Source of the DNA: Alloascoidea africana
Lineage: Eukaryota; Ascomycota; Alloascoideomycetes; Alloascoideales; Alloascoideaceae
Direction: 5' to 3'
Assembly (NCBI GenBank): GCA_030581615.1
Contig: JAKTTT010000056.1
Location: 62,001-126,000 of the forward strand
Length of the DNA: 64,000 nt
Shown here: positions 28,328 through 40,926 of the stretch, piece after piece
Layout: every line of letters begins with the position of its first letter
Numbering within the stretch: the first letter of the stretch is position 1
Translations under genes and position numbers: made by a program
The notes under the pieces: model-generated
What the model was told of the DNA's origin: nothing
The model's database searches: none
The model's input: the letters and a program-made list of their open reading frames with translations, nothing else

Positions 28328-28973
28328 CGTATGCTTTCCCTTGGTAATGTTTCTCAATACGTGGTAATGAGAGGAGAGGAAATACAAAAAACTGAACCAA
28401 ATAAGTGGACTACTTATATATTGCGGGAGGTGAAAGAAAATAGGGGCAAGCTCATGAATCGCCGCACAGGTTTCCTAATAAATTATTAAATCCGGGTTTT
28501 TCTTGAATTGGCATGGCGATTTCTCCTTCATCACTTGTCTTATTCACAACTTTGCAAATAATCCGTTTGCCCATATTTCCACACCCATAAAACACCTCAC
28601 CTCGTCTTTTGCAAATCAACCTCTAAAATACAGATACATCTAGCAAAGTGGAAATGACAAACACCATAGGAAATTGAAAGAAATGGACATGGACATTGCA
28701 CGATCCCTTTTTCCAACTCCGGTAATCATGCAACCCCGCGTATGCATTTGCATATCCTCCCCAATGTCAAGGTTGAAAATTCAAAAAAAAAACATTACCC
28801 ATACCAAATGCCAAAATACGCTGAAGATCTTGTTAATTGAACTAGAAAGTGTGGTACTCTGGTTTGATTCAACACATTGAATGAAATGCCTTTTTTACAA
28901 AAAAAAAAGATCTACCAATAGATAAAAGCTGACAAATTAAATCAATATTTGGTCCCAAAGTCAATTCATCACT
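28328..28973. other. Intergenic region, arrestin promoter and CPS1 3' flank
   Basis: This 645-bp AT-rich stretch has no gene. TATATAAG on the minus strand at 28413-28420 lies about 90 bp before the arrestin start. The short plus-strand frames (under 100 codons) have no family resemblance. Confidence 0.45.
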
Positions 28974-30767
28974 TTATTTCCCAAAACTTTGATCCACTAC
29001 TTCTCCTTCAAAGTCATTCAGATTATGCAAATACAGATAGTAAAATGCTATAATGTGTAAATGCGTATCTGCAGGAATGTTCTCGTTCACCATGTGTATG
29101 TTCTCTCCATCCAAAATCGGCACAAACCTGTAGATATTCTCCGTAAGGTCCCAATATCGTTGCGTGTCCGTGTTTCCCGTTGAAAGCCCCGGCGCGAGAA
29201 TGATCGGCTTGGACTTAGAAACCTTGCTAGAATCACTGCTGGGGAACATGTCTGGGAGAAAATCCTCATACAAATGTCGAACTGTCCCCGCCAGCAAATC
29301 CCATGAATCTCCACTGGTTGGCGTCACTGGCGCAGGCTCCAATGGCTCGTCTGTAACAAGCGTGAAAACACCCCCTCGGACATGTTTCTGTTCCAAAACA
29401 GTCTCCCCATCAAAGACAACACCAGATCCAAACCGTTTCGCAACAGTGAGTAGATTCGAAAGTATTTTATGCCCAGCTTCCTCGACACTGGACTCTACAG
29501 CAACTCGGCTGTTAACCAAAAGCGAAACTGTCTCCGGTAGAGCGTTAGACTTGATACCACCGTTCACAATATCCACAGCTTGACTTGTAGTGATTTTGTA
29601 ATAAGTCCTCCTGTCTCCGGAAATTTGCTCAATGACTTTCCCATTCGCCTCCTTGTCAAGATGCGCTTTAAGAATGCTCGACCGGAAATCCGGAGGAAGA
29701 TCCGGACTGTGCACGGCAAAGCACTGGAGCATGTTCAATGTCGGATTCACAGGAGTCAGCAAGGGTTCAAATGGAGTTGCCTCAATTTCGGAAACAACCT
29801 GCGACATAATGCCTATCCCCGTATGGGGTGGAGGAACAGATGAATGGCCTCCAGGTAGTCTCAACGTTATGATATGATTAACATGGCCCTTTTCCGCCGT
29901 TGCAGGAGTTCCGTAAACGGCTCCACCAAACTCAGTAAGACCTTCTCCTTCATCAATCAGTGCAAATAACGAATCAGGGCCGTACCGGTCATAAATTGCC
30001 CGCGAGAGAAAATAGGCTCCTTCATAACCCGCAGTTTCTTCATCAAACCCGAAGGCAAGCAATACAGTTCTTTTTGGTTCGAATCCATCTTCAAGCAAAA
30101 CCTCGACTGTTTCAAGGAGACCAACGAGCAAATTCTTACAGTCCGAAACTCCACGGCCCCAGATTCGCTCGCCATCAAAGTGTCCTGAAAACGGGGGGTA
30201 TTTCCATTCATCGTATACCTGCGGATCAACAGGCACAGTATCCTGATGAGCCGTCAACAGTATAGGCTTTAAACTGGTATCCAATCCTTCCCATGTGTAG
30301 AGAAGGCCATACGTGTTTATCTTTTCCACTTTTAGATGCTTGTAGATGGTGTTCCCAAACGTCGACTCCAAGTACTTGTGAAAGTCTGCAAATCTGTCCC
30401 ATCGATGATCCTCACCTATCTTCCCGATATCGTCATACCCTTCTGTGTTGACCTGGACCGCTTCAGAAAGCTTTGTCAACGACACGTTTTTGAACTGTTT
30501 GTCAAACAGAATCTCGTCAATTCTCGATCGATTCACATTTGCCCGAACTACTGGTCGTAATGGACACAACTCCTGGTCAACGGTGGAAATAGGGGCATGT
30601 TTGGTGATCGTTATCTGTTCACCAAATTTCACAATAATTAAGAAAAATACAGCACTCAGCAAAACCATGCTCGCCAGTTTCTTCCAAGTTTTATGGCGCC
30701 TCAACGATCCATCCCGAACTTCGGTTGCAATTGTTTCCTCCTTTCTGTACTTGGATTCAAGATCCAT
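28974..30767 (-). CDS. CPS1: Vacuolar carboxypeptidase S (M20 metallopeptidase)
   Basis: Cps1 trims C-terminal residues, especially next to glycine, from peptides in the vacuole so that they can be used as nitrogen source. The product is 597 residues; the yeast enzyme is 576. It has a cytosolic tail with Lys6 and Lys9 (the yeast protein is ubiquitinated in this tail for sorting through multivesicular bodies), a membrane anchor at about 33-46, then the M20 domain. Zinc ligands are visible as His174 in LTAHQDTVPV, Asp210 in GRGVSDCK and Glu244/Glu245 in GFDEETAGYEGA. The dimerisation part begins near LRLPGGHSSVPPPHTGIG. A Reb1-type CGGGTAA lies 213 bp upstream. Confidence 0.93.
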   Translation of the reverse strand: MDLESKYRKEETIATEVRDGSLRRHKTWKKLASMVLLSAVFFLIIVKFGEQITITKHAPISTVDQELCPLRPVVRANVNRSRIDEILFDKQFKNVSLTKLSEAVQVNTEGYDDIGKIGEDHRWDRFADFHKYLESTFGNTIYKHLKVEKINTYGLLYTWEGLDTSLKPILLTAHQDTVPVDPQVYDEWKYPPFSGHFDGERIWGRGVSDCKNLLVGLLETVEVLLEDGFEPKRTVLLAFGFDEETAGYEGAYFLSRAIYDRYGPDSLFALIDEGEGLTEFGGAVYGTPATAEKGHVNHIITLRLPGGHSSVPPPHTGIGIMSQVVSEIEATPFEPLLTPVNPTLNMLQCFAVHSPDLPPDFRSSILKAHLDKEANGKVIEQISGDRRTYYKITTSQAVDIVNGGIKSNALPETVSLLVNSRVAVESSVEEAGHKILSNLLTVAKRFGSGVVFDGETVLEQKHVRGGVFTLVTDEPLEPAPVTPTSGDSWDLLAGTVRHLYEDFLPDMFPSSDSSKVSKSKPIILAPGLSTGNTDTQRYWDLTENIYRFVPILDGENIHMVNENIPADTHLHIIAFYYLYLHNLNDFEGEVVDQSFGK

Positions 30768-31504
30768 TCTTTAGATATAACACTGTGTTGGGGGATACTA
30801 AAGCCAGAGCTAAAAACTGCAATCTCTCATCTCGACCGCTATCTTTGATTCCTCCGGTTTACCCTGCCCGCTTAGCTCCATGTCAAAGGGGAAGAAGATA
30901 GGTTAACTCTATTTCCGATAAGACACAAAAACAAGATACAGGCGTAGTGTGTTTGAACAACCTCATTGAAGCGGGTTTCCGGGTAATAGTACCAAAACCA
31001 AATCCCAAATTAACATTTTTTCAGAAAATTGTGTACAATGAATGTACTCAGGGGAAAAATGGATTGGACTGTATCTAGCGCCACAAAAGAATGTTTAGAA
31101 GGAATCTGCCAATATTTGCAGAAACCCATAAGCGGGGGTTTAGAGTGCGCAACCAAAACAATTAAATCATAGGCATTGTGACACAAGATTAAGGCGAGAA
31201 GCATCGTCGTTCCTGCTAAGTCCCTGACTTTGTGTATATGCAAAGCAGCTTACGCAACACCCTAAAAGAAAAGTCGTTTAAAAAAGTTACCTGTTCAAAA
31301 AGTGTAGTTATAATAATGTTACAAATCTGGAAAGCAACAAGATGTGAACAAATGCAACACAAGAAAAGACTGAACATATTAGCCACTTTGTAAGTGAAAC
31401 AAAACAGTTGACAATACCACATGATGTAGAAAATAAACAACAAAAGTGGGAAAAAAACATAAAAAAAAAAGCAAGTAAAATAAAGGAGAAAAAAAGTACA
31501 ATCG
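30768..31504. other. CPS1 promoter and CYC8 3' flank
   Basis: This 740-bp stretch has no gene. It includes CGGGTAA at 30980-30986. A long A-rich section around 31400-31500 probably holds the polyadenylation signals of CYC8. Confidence 0.45.
30980..30986 (+). promoter_or_regulatory. Reb1-type site upstream of CPS1
   Basis: TTCCGGGTAAT contains the Reb1 core CGGGTAA, 213 bp before the CPS1 start. Confidence 0.4.
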
Positions 31505-34500
31505 TTAAACCTTCATCAACACATCTTTCCCGCTATCATCCAGATTTTCTGCATTGGATCGCTCTTTATCTGCCGTCCCGTTTGTTATCCCAGCAGCAGC
31601 ATCCGCAAGATCAGACAAGGATGCAAACAGCGCTGGCTTTTGTGTCAGCTTGGTATCTTCTGGCTGCTTTTCTTGTGCCTTTTCCATCTGCGATGTTTCC
31701 ATGTTTGTACTGCCGTTTGTTTCGGTCGGCTTTGGGGGCTCAGACGGGACTAATGGTGAATCGGAGCCAGCATCCTTCGCACCTTCTTTCCTCAAGTCCA
31801 CAAAACTGTTGTGAGAACTGATCTTGTCCTTAACGCTATTCTGTATAATCCCAGTGGTCCCGATCCGTGGTAAAAGTGGTTTTGAGCAGGCATCTCCTGT
31901 GTTGCCGGTATTTGACTTCTTATCGTTGGTATTATTCATGTTGACAACGCTTAGACTTGCTAGTGAAGGTAACGTCAGTTTCCCATTATCTGCCATGAGC
32001 CTGTTCTCTGGATTAGAAGCCTCTCCGTTTTCGTTTTCGTTTTCGTTTTCGTTTGCGTTTTCGTTTGCGTTTGCGTTTTCGTTTCCATTTCCATTTACAC
32101 TCTCTTTTCCATTCCCATTTAGAATCGATCCCATGCTAACGCCATTAACAACAGACTCCGGCTTCGCTTGCTCCACTACCGAATGCACTCTTTTCAGCAC
32201 CGGCAATTTTTCGATATCTTCCTCTCGCGTTCTTTTCAAAGAAACATTCGCAGTATCATTGCTAGAAACGGTAGAGTCGAGTAGTAGGGACATTGACGGT
32301 GGCTGGTGCTCATGCGTGGTAATCGCTGCTGAACTTGTAATTGGTGGCAATTGTGGTTGATCTTGGTTCTTAACCGTTGGTGCTTCTGTACTAGGCTGAG
32401 ATTGAGATTGAGACTGAATGCTCAAAAGCTTGAAGCTGCTTCCATTTCCACCAGAATTGCTAAAAGGTTGATATTGCTGTTGTCTCTTGGCACTTTCTTT
32501 TTCTTCGCTGGCCGTACCATTTGAATCTACCGCACGGAATGAAGCTGAGTGGCCCGTGGGAGTTAAAGGCGACACCGAGACTGATGTCATGCCCGAAATG
32601 GGAACACCCCCTCGGACCTGCGCGAGATTTGGATTCGCAGCTACATTCGGACTTGAACCCTTCCGCTTCTTATCGCGGGGCTTCTTTGAACGATCTCTGT
32701 TTCTGCCACTTGTTCTCTTCGAATCCGAAGGCGTCCGACGTCCCTTGGGGGTCGAAACCGCAACCGAAGGCGAAGAAGCTTGCCGCTGAGTCGGCGACTG
32801 TTTGGTACCGGAAAGTGGGGGAGGAGAGCCGGCAGAATGATAAGCATTTGGCTGCTGCTGTCTCCATTGTTCGCCGGATCTGAAGCTGTTACTGGTAGGC
32901 GAGAAGGCATTCATGGTCTGCTGCTGCGGCTGGGGTTGAGACTGCGGTTGTAACTGTGGTTGCAACTGGATCTCGTGCTGGATCTGGGGCTGGGGCTGAT
33001 TCGGAGGGTGCTGCTGGAATTGAGAAATCAGCATGATTTTCCCATCTCCTGCCTGGACAGGGATCTGAAGAGGCAGCGGCTGTTGTGGCTGCTGCATACT
33101 GAGCTGTTGCGATAATTGTGGAGGTGGAACACTACCCCTATTTCCCTTGGTCAGCTGCTTCAACCGGGCCTGAATCTGGACATTCTGGGGGTCCAGTTTT
33201 GCTGCTCGCTCGTAGGAGCCGATTGCGTCCTCGACCTGGTTATTACATGTTTCATAAAGCGTTCCCAGGTCGTACCAGACCTCGGCGATATTAGGGTTTA
33301 TGTTTATGGCACGCGTGTATGCATCCAACGCATCTTTAAACTGATTAATTTGATAGTAAAGCACCCCGATGGAACACCAGTAGGTCGGATTATTCATGTC
33401 AAGGTTCACCGCTTTCTGGAAGGACTCGTATGCTTTTGTGTAATCTTGACACGGAGGTGACATATAACACCGACCGAGATGGTACCAACATTGTGGGTCC
33501 TGTGCATCGATCTCCACTGCTTTTGAAAGGTACGATAGAGCAGTCTGTTGGTCATAAAACGATGAGCCCTGTTGGCTGTAAAGGATTCCGAGCTGTTGCA
33601 GCACTTTGGCATGGTTGGGAGACTCTGCAAGAACCTTTTCATACGCTTCTTTTGCTCCATGCCATTGTTTCATCTGCTCATAAACATTGGCTATTTGAAA
33701 CCAAATGTCTGCTGCGGTTAGAGGGGGAGGAGGGCTCTGTAAAATGTACCTGAGACATTGCAAGCTTTGATCAAATTTGGATTGTTGTCGATAAATAAGT
33801 CCCAACCTGAAATAAATTTCAGCCGCTTTGGTAAAATTTGGATCGATATTCAGAACTCGGCAATACACCTCCTCAGCATAGTCCAGCGATTCATATCTGT
33901 CATATAATATGCCAATATCATGCCACAACTCGGGTATATTAGGATTCGGCAAGTGGTATAAAGCCTGTTGGAAGGCACCATAGGCGTTTTGTAGGCTTTC
34001 CGTCATCAGTAAGCAATGTCCTATATGTTGAAAATAGAAAGAATAAAAAGGTTAATGAGTCTGACACTATGTTTGCGTCCAGTAGAAAAGGGAAGCTTAC
34101 CAACAGCCATCCAAACGTCGCCCAAAGTTTGGTCAAGCGACAAAGCAGACTGATAAAACTCGAGAGCTTTCCCAAACATGTCCTTTTGTTTATACAAGTT
34201 CCCGATCGCCCGCAAGACATTTGTTGAGTACGGGGCATTTCTAAGGGCATTTTCATATGCCAGTACAGCCTTTTCGTAGTCCCCCAAAGTTTCGGCTAGC
34301 GAGCCTATAGAGAGCCATGTTTCCGAGTTGACAATCTTCAAGTCGCCATAGGCCTTTGAGTTTTTGGAATCTTCCTGGGGTTGCTGCATCTGGTGCTGCT
34401 GTGATTGACCGCTGCCAGCAACAGTAATGTCGCCCTGAGAGGTAGAAATTTGGCCAATTAGTTGGGAAGGTTGAGCGGATCCGAGAGCCTGCTGCTGTAA

Positions 34501-34560
34501 CTGTTGCTGCTGCGGATGGAGCTCTGGCTGGGTCTGAGGCAGAAGCGCGGAGGAGAACAT
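31505..34560 (-). CDS. CYC8: Cyc8/Ssn6, TPR subunit of the Tup1-Cyc8 co-repressor
   Basis: The exons are complement(34101-34560) and complement(31505-34020), 991 residues. Cyc8 links Tup1 to DNA-bound repressors and controls glucose, mating-type and stress genes. After a Gln-rich N-terminus, about ten TPR units run from residue 80 to 443. The 80-nt intron (donor GTAAGC, branch ATTAAC, acceptor CATATAG) falls inside a TPR and restores DVWMAVGHCLLM. Near-identical family stretches include QQALYHLPNPNIPELWHDIG, LYDRYESLDYAEE, NHAKVLQQLGILY, WCSIGVLYYQI and EVWYDLGTLYETCNNQ. The C-terminal half is Gln/Pro/Ser/Asn-rich, with a Q-P dipeptide section and an Asn-Glu run encoded by a hexamer repeat, and contains a basic patch (RKPRDKKRKG-like). 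The upstream region is unusually long, 2.8 kb. Confidence 0.95.
32026..32092. repeat. CGTTTT/CGTTTG hexamer array inside CYC8
   Basis: About eleven tandem hexamers encode an Asn-Glu/Asn-Ala dipeptide run on the minus strand (ENANENEN type). The length is a multiple of three, so the frame is kept. Confidence 0.85.
34021..34100 (-). other. Intron in CYC8
   Basis: This 80-nt minus-strand intron has donor GTAAGC, branch-like ATTAAC about 35 nt before the acceptor, and acceptor ATATAG. Splicing restores an intact TPR. Confidence 0.92.
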
Positions 34561-37379
34561 GGCTGGGGGAGGGGGCAGCGGGTCGAGAGACAGAGTCGGC
34601 GTCCCCTGTTCTTGGGCTGAAGGAGAGGGAGAGAGAGAGGGAGAGTGCGAGCGAGCGAGAAAGGAGTGACAATACAGATAGAGGTTTGGGTTTTAGGTGT
34701 GGAATTTGGGGACAAAAAGAAACGACAGCCGTATCGGGCCAAACCTCCTTTTCCCAGGTGCCAGCTTCACGACATCCGTACACCCCTGGGCCGGCCCCCC
34801 AGAAAGCGGCCTCGACGAGCACAGCCAGCCAGCCAGCCAGACAGACAGCAGCTGTCTGTGCGCTGGCCGGCGAGGCTGCTGGCGAGGCCGCTGGCGAGCC
34901 ACGGGCGGTATTTGGGCCCTGGGCGCTGCTGGGCGGTCCTGGCTGCCCAGCGTCGCCAGCGCCACGCAACAGCTGTCTGTGAGATCTTCGATGGCGAGAT
35001 CCCGATATCAGTGCCGACGTTTTTCTTTTTTCTTTTTTCTTTTTTCTTTTCCCTTTCTGAGCTTTTTTGGAGCTTTGGGCTCTGACCTTTCAGTCTAAAC
35101 CGCCCGCAGCTGGGCTTATTTTCGTTGGTATTATATGATCCGATTGTTGCGACACGAAATTATAATTCGGGCACCAAATGGAAGATCATAATTAATTTCG
35201 GATTCTTCATTCTATTAATTGCATAAAGCGCAACACACAAATGCCTCCATTGAGCCCAATCTAGAGAACTCTCGACGTTATCTACTGTGCAATGCCGGAA
35301 AAATACAGCTACAATAGTATTGTATCTAGTTCCAATTGGCGTCTATCACACAAACTCCATTGCAGATGGGCTTTGGCGAGTGTCGCATATTTGGACTCTC
35401 TTTTCTTTTCTCAGATGGAGCTGCTTGGGTGGGGCTGGACTTATCTCAAATCAAGACATTGGAAGTTTGAAAGTCCAAAATCGGTTCGAATCGTTAGCAA
35501 AATAGTCAGAAGCCGGAACCTAGCCCGGACCCTAGTCCGGAACCAGAATCAGAATCAAAATTAGAACAAGGACAGTTGCCAATTATTTGTAATCGAGAAA
35601 GTCCCACTTTTTAAAGTGTGTGCTTCCCCCCAACTCTATATAATCAAACCTGGTCATGGGGTTAAATATGGAAAGGAGAAACGCAACTTTCTGCCATCTC
35701 TTCCACAACCTGACCCCAACAAATGATGCTCCACCATATGACGTAAAATAAGAAATCAACTGGAAGGAGGATCCACAACGCAAGCCAATCGACAACGAGA
35801 CCCTGAACTTTACTCTGGGTTTGAGTCTGAGCCCTGGATTTCATGGACTGGTTACAAAACCTAAAAGCTTGTGTTTCAGTTGCGAATATTTTCAATTGTG
35901 TAATGAACACAGCATACTAAACGATCACGTCTCAGCATTATTTGGCATTTGCTGCGCGGAAGATATATATATTATTTGGAAGAAGAATGTTCAGGCATAA
36001 ACCACCACTACTATTTAACCAGCTGCTGATTGACGGAGAAACAGAAAACGCAAAATGTGAAAAGAATATGTACATGAATATTACCGCCGTCTACTTTTAC
36101 GATCAAACTCTTCAGCAAGGGGACCGACCCACTAATAGCTATTTTTTTGTTTTGTTTTTTCAATTTCAATTTCAAATCAAGGACAAATTTCATCTTCGGT
36201 TTTATAGCTAGCTCCGTTGGGGGGAGTCTAAATTTCAAATGTAATAACTAATGACCGCTGTATAAATAGGTTCGAGACTCCTCCTGATACTGCGAATCAG
36301 TTCAAATAGAGATACGATGTAAACTAATCTTCTATCGCCATCTAATTATGAAATGAACACTGGGTCCTTTCTGTCTTTTCCCTCCAGTATGTTTCTCTCC
36401 CGCTCCTTGCTGCTTGACACTCCTATACATAGACAAACAGAGAATGCTCGTTAGACGTAAACTGATTTGATTTCCCTTGCTAGTTGATGTCAAAGGCACG
36501 AGCCATTTTACAAGCTATATTACCCTCAGTACCAATCTGTGTGTGATCATAATAGGGCGTTGGCGTTGAACCGCTTAAAATTGAAGCTTCTATTAACTTT
36601 CGGTTTGCCTTTAGACCAGACCATTCATACCAAACCAGCCGGCTTGTCTGTTAATTATTTCGTTTTGGTTTTGGCTTCTCGTTTCTTTTCCCTCTCTTCC
36701 CATGCTGCTCTATTCTTCCCGCTTTGTTGCCCCGATATGGTGATCATCAATGATATGATTATGATGTTTCCTAGCAGGATCGATCTTCACAAGTCATTAC
36801 ACGTCCATAATCATTATTAATGTAATTATATTTGTCTGGCATCTTTTTTTTTCCTTTCTTTTTCTTTTGACACACACACCCTTGTGAAACTGGTCCTGCC
36901 TTTGCATTTCCCATGTGCCGACTACTCTTATAAATTAACTGGACGTGATTAAAATTCCCAAAGCCCTCTATTCTTTTCCTTCTCTCCCACTCAATAAGAA
37001 CTATCACTTTTTCATGACCAATATATTGGATGAAGCAGCATCTAGCTTTTAAGCCCTTCCCGATATCGCAAACAGCGCATCCAATATTTTATGATATCAT
37101 ATCAACAGGCCAATTATCACTATTTAGGCTCTTCTAGTATCTTTGTGACAAAGGGGGGGAACTTGATGAAAGGTGCCTGTCAGGGGCATGCAATCTCCCA
37201 AGTATTTCATTTCTTTTTTTTTTTGTCATCTCATCCTCCCCCGAAATTGGCAAAGATAAAAACGCCCATGCAAATACACAATACCTCCTTCCTAGAAAAG
37301 CGTCCACAAGTTGTCAAGTAAAGGCTCTTTATTGTACAGTTTATATATATACTCCGCAATACGACTGGCTCATTAGCCC
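34561..37379. other. 2.8-kb intergenic region upstream of CYC8
   Basis: No credible gene is present between CYC8 and the 3' end of MED1. The part next to CYC8 (34561-34980) is GC-rich. It is followed by a pyrimidine tract of TTTTTTC repeats at about 35018-35055 and then AT-rich sequence. A possible stem pairs 36220-36229 with 36275-36284. Open frames reach 238 codons on the GC-rich part but are compositional. The length suits a large regulatory or untranslated leader region for CYC8. Confidence 0.5.
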
Positions 37380-39555
37380 TCAACTCCGGATTTTCTTAAG
37401 CCATGCCCCAACTCTTAACAAATCCTCAGTCTTCAAAATGCCACTTTCAATGCGATTCAATACATTCGTGTTCGTGTTAATACTTGCATTCTCATCGTGA
37501 ATTTCCACGTTCAGGTTCACATCGCTATACATAAGGCTTCGATTATGTTGCTCTGCTTTTGTCAGATTGTTCAAAACTCTGATTGTATAGCCCAGCTTGC
37601 GGTTTTGTGGAAGGCCGATTGTCACCGAAATTGTGTAGTCCCCATAAAGTCCCACACTGAGCCAGTTCTTCGCAGTATAGTTGTAATGCGGAGATAGAAA
37701 TTCGGATAAAGTACACTGGTCAGTGCCCTGCTCGTCGCTGGCCGAGGCACTCGCTCCACCAGATGCTGCTCCAACAGCCGTCGTAGTGCTACCAGTACTA
37801 ATCTTACTAGCGCTGCCTCCGATGGTGGCTCCGCTTCCAGTTCCAGAGACCCCGGACGGGTTCTGGGATCCACCTTTGGCGCTGTTGCCTAGACCTAGAG
37901 ATCTAGATATTATGTTTGACGTGGTCCATATGTTGCCATGTCTCTCTTCCTGCTTAACGCTGATGCTGCTACGAACAATGCTTTGACGGCGAGGACGGTG
38001 CCTGGGTTGGTTGGACCTGTCAGATCCAGTGGAATCGTCTAAACCCATGGAAATTTTCTCGTCCTCGTTGGGGGTAAGACTTGAGATCAGATTCATATAA
38101 AAGATTGCTCGTCGAAGCTCGTTCAGGATGCCGAATATTTCTATTGGAGAGCTAATCACAACATAATTGACCAGTGACAATTTGTCTTCACTTGACAGGT
38201 ACTTGTCAATGGTAATTTCCATGGGAACCTCTTCGCCGTTGGGATACACAAAATCGGTTCGGTAGTGGAAAGGGCCCGAGAAAGAAGACAATGCTATCGC
38301 TGGTATGTTATTCACTTGCGAATCCCCAGATTTGGAGTATTCAGGATCATAATACGCGTGAAGCTCAGATGCGACACCTTTTTTTATTAAAACTGGTGGG
38401 TCCAGCTTTAAAATAAAGTCCGTTGTCTTGGGCGCTTTATTCGCGTCTTGGTCCTTAGAAGCATCCTTCATTTCCATGTCTCCAGCGGGTGCCAAACTCC
38501 AATATTTCTCGTGGATATCTCCATTCGGCTCAAACTCAAACTCATCTTTAAGCCAATTTGGATTAAAATGTGCAGGCTTTATATTTGCAAGCTCCGTTTG
38601 CTCCTCTGACCTTGGCCTGATGTCCAAATGTGCATGGTATCTTTTGGAAAACTCTTTCAGCGCGTTTATCTTCTCAAAATCAAAGTCCTCGTTGTTTGTA
38701 TCATTTCCAGTGTTTTCGTAGTGGCTACTCACAAGCCTTTCCAGCACATACGGCTTCTCGATATAGTACACTATTTTTAATCCCAACTCTCCCCGTTCAT
38801 TCAGCTCTGGCTTGCCCCACCCTTTATTACAAATGTACCTTAGAATGTCGTTGCCCGTGCCTGTTCTTGTCACATAGTTTGTTAACTTCTGCTTGTACCG
38901 CTCGAATATCTTGAAATACGCCTTTGATACACCGTCCACAATCTTGAACATGTCATGGGACTGTGTCGAAAGGTGATCCAATCGCGATAGAAAAGCCAGG
39001 TTCGACTGGAACCGGTTGAGCGTCCGGTTTTCCTTCAGCTTGGGTTGGTTCGATGTAGTTGACAAAGTGTCTCCTATTCGCGTTTCATTCTGAAGATCCG
39101 AAAACAGAACGGAATCGGAGGTTATCGCACATGTCGGAGAGGTAAAGCTATATGGATCAGATTCGTTTATCGTTGACGCAAGCGATAATGAGACTTTGAG
39201 GACTTGGAATGGCTCTTTGTAGTCAATCTGCTCATCTTTCTCGGTTAGTATTTACTCCCGAGTTGTGCAAAATCCTGTTCAAGTACTAACATCAATCAGA
39301 ATGATATTTCCAGCAAGCGATATCCTTTCGACTCCGTATATATTATCGACAAACACCTCAAAGCTATATCCGTTCCAGATTAGAATGCTATAGTCTTCAA
39401 CTTCAAAATCGTGATTCACGTGCTCACCCGTAAATCTCAGCAAGGCGCTTGATCCCGCTCAGAGTTATAAACCCAACATTCTTGGAAAGGATCTTGACGA
39501 TCTTGTGAAGGTTTTGATACTCTTCAATGTCGCTCGACAATGCTGATTGAGACAT
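37380..39555 (-). CDS. MED1: Mediator complex subunit 1
   Basis: Med1 sits in the middle module of Mediator and passes activator signals to RNA polymerase II. I read three exons, complement(39428-39555), complement(39291-39387) and complement(37380-39239), about 694 residues. Exon 1 has the Med1 start signature NVGFITLSGIKRLAEIYG. Exon 2 ends ERISLAGNIILID, and exon 3 continues with VLKVSLSLAS, comparable to IIVIDVD..VKLVLAS in yeast Med1. The body starts FQSNLAFLSRLDHLS and contains LVNYVVISSPIEIFGILNELRRA. Intron 2 (39240-39290) is clear, with TACTAACCGAG at its end. Intron 1 (39388-39427) is only 40 nt, has donor GTGAGC and no good branch site, so that junction is uncertain. Most C-terminal sequence is Ser/Gly-rich. 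Start: ATG at 39555 (MSQSALSS). Confidence 0.82.
39240..39290 (-). other. Intron 2 in MED1
   Basis: This 51-nt minus-strand intron has donor GTTAGT and TACTAAC placed only 4 nt before the acceptor end. It is in phase 0 and restores the conserved strand before VLKVSLSLAS. Confidence 0.82.
39388..39427 (-). other. Candidate intron 1 in MED1 (very short)
   Basis: The frame of exon 1 hits TGA directly after the conserved LAEIYG, and the family-like sequence continues in another frame. A 40-nt intron with donor GTGAGC and acceptor TATAG would join them, but no CTAAC-like branch is present. A sequencing indel is the alternative. Confidence 0.45.
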
Positions 39556-39726
39556 GTGGTTTCGCTTCCAATTCAGTAAGATGATGATGAATTTCTTTGG
39601 GGGAGCAGCGGGTGGTGGGTTGTTTGGAAGATGCCCATACAAGCACGAAAACTGCTTTCCATTAGAATCTCATTTACTATGTACACACATACTGGATACT
39701 TAAAGATTTGATCCGGAGCTATTCGC

Positions 39727-40926
<1,200 letters not shown>

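Noticed and set aside
34253-34969. 238-codon minus-strand frame over the start of CYC8
   Set aside because: Overlaps the CYC8 first exon in another frame and runs into the GC-rich leader; Ala/Pro/Ser-rich composition, no family.
36219-36292. Possible tRNA gene around GGTTCGAGACTCC
   Set aside because: No T-stem, D-arm or anticodon arm can be formed; only an outer stem is present.
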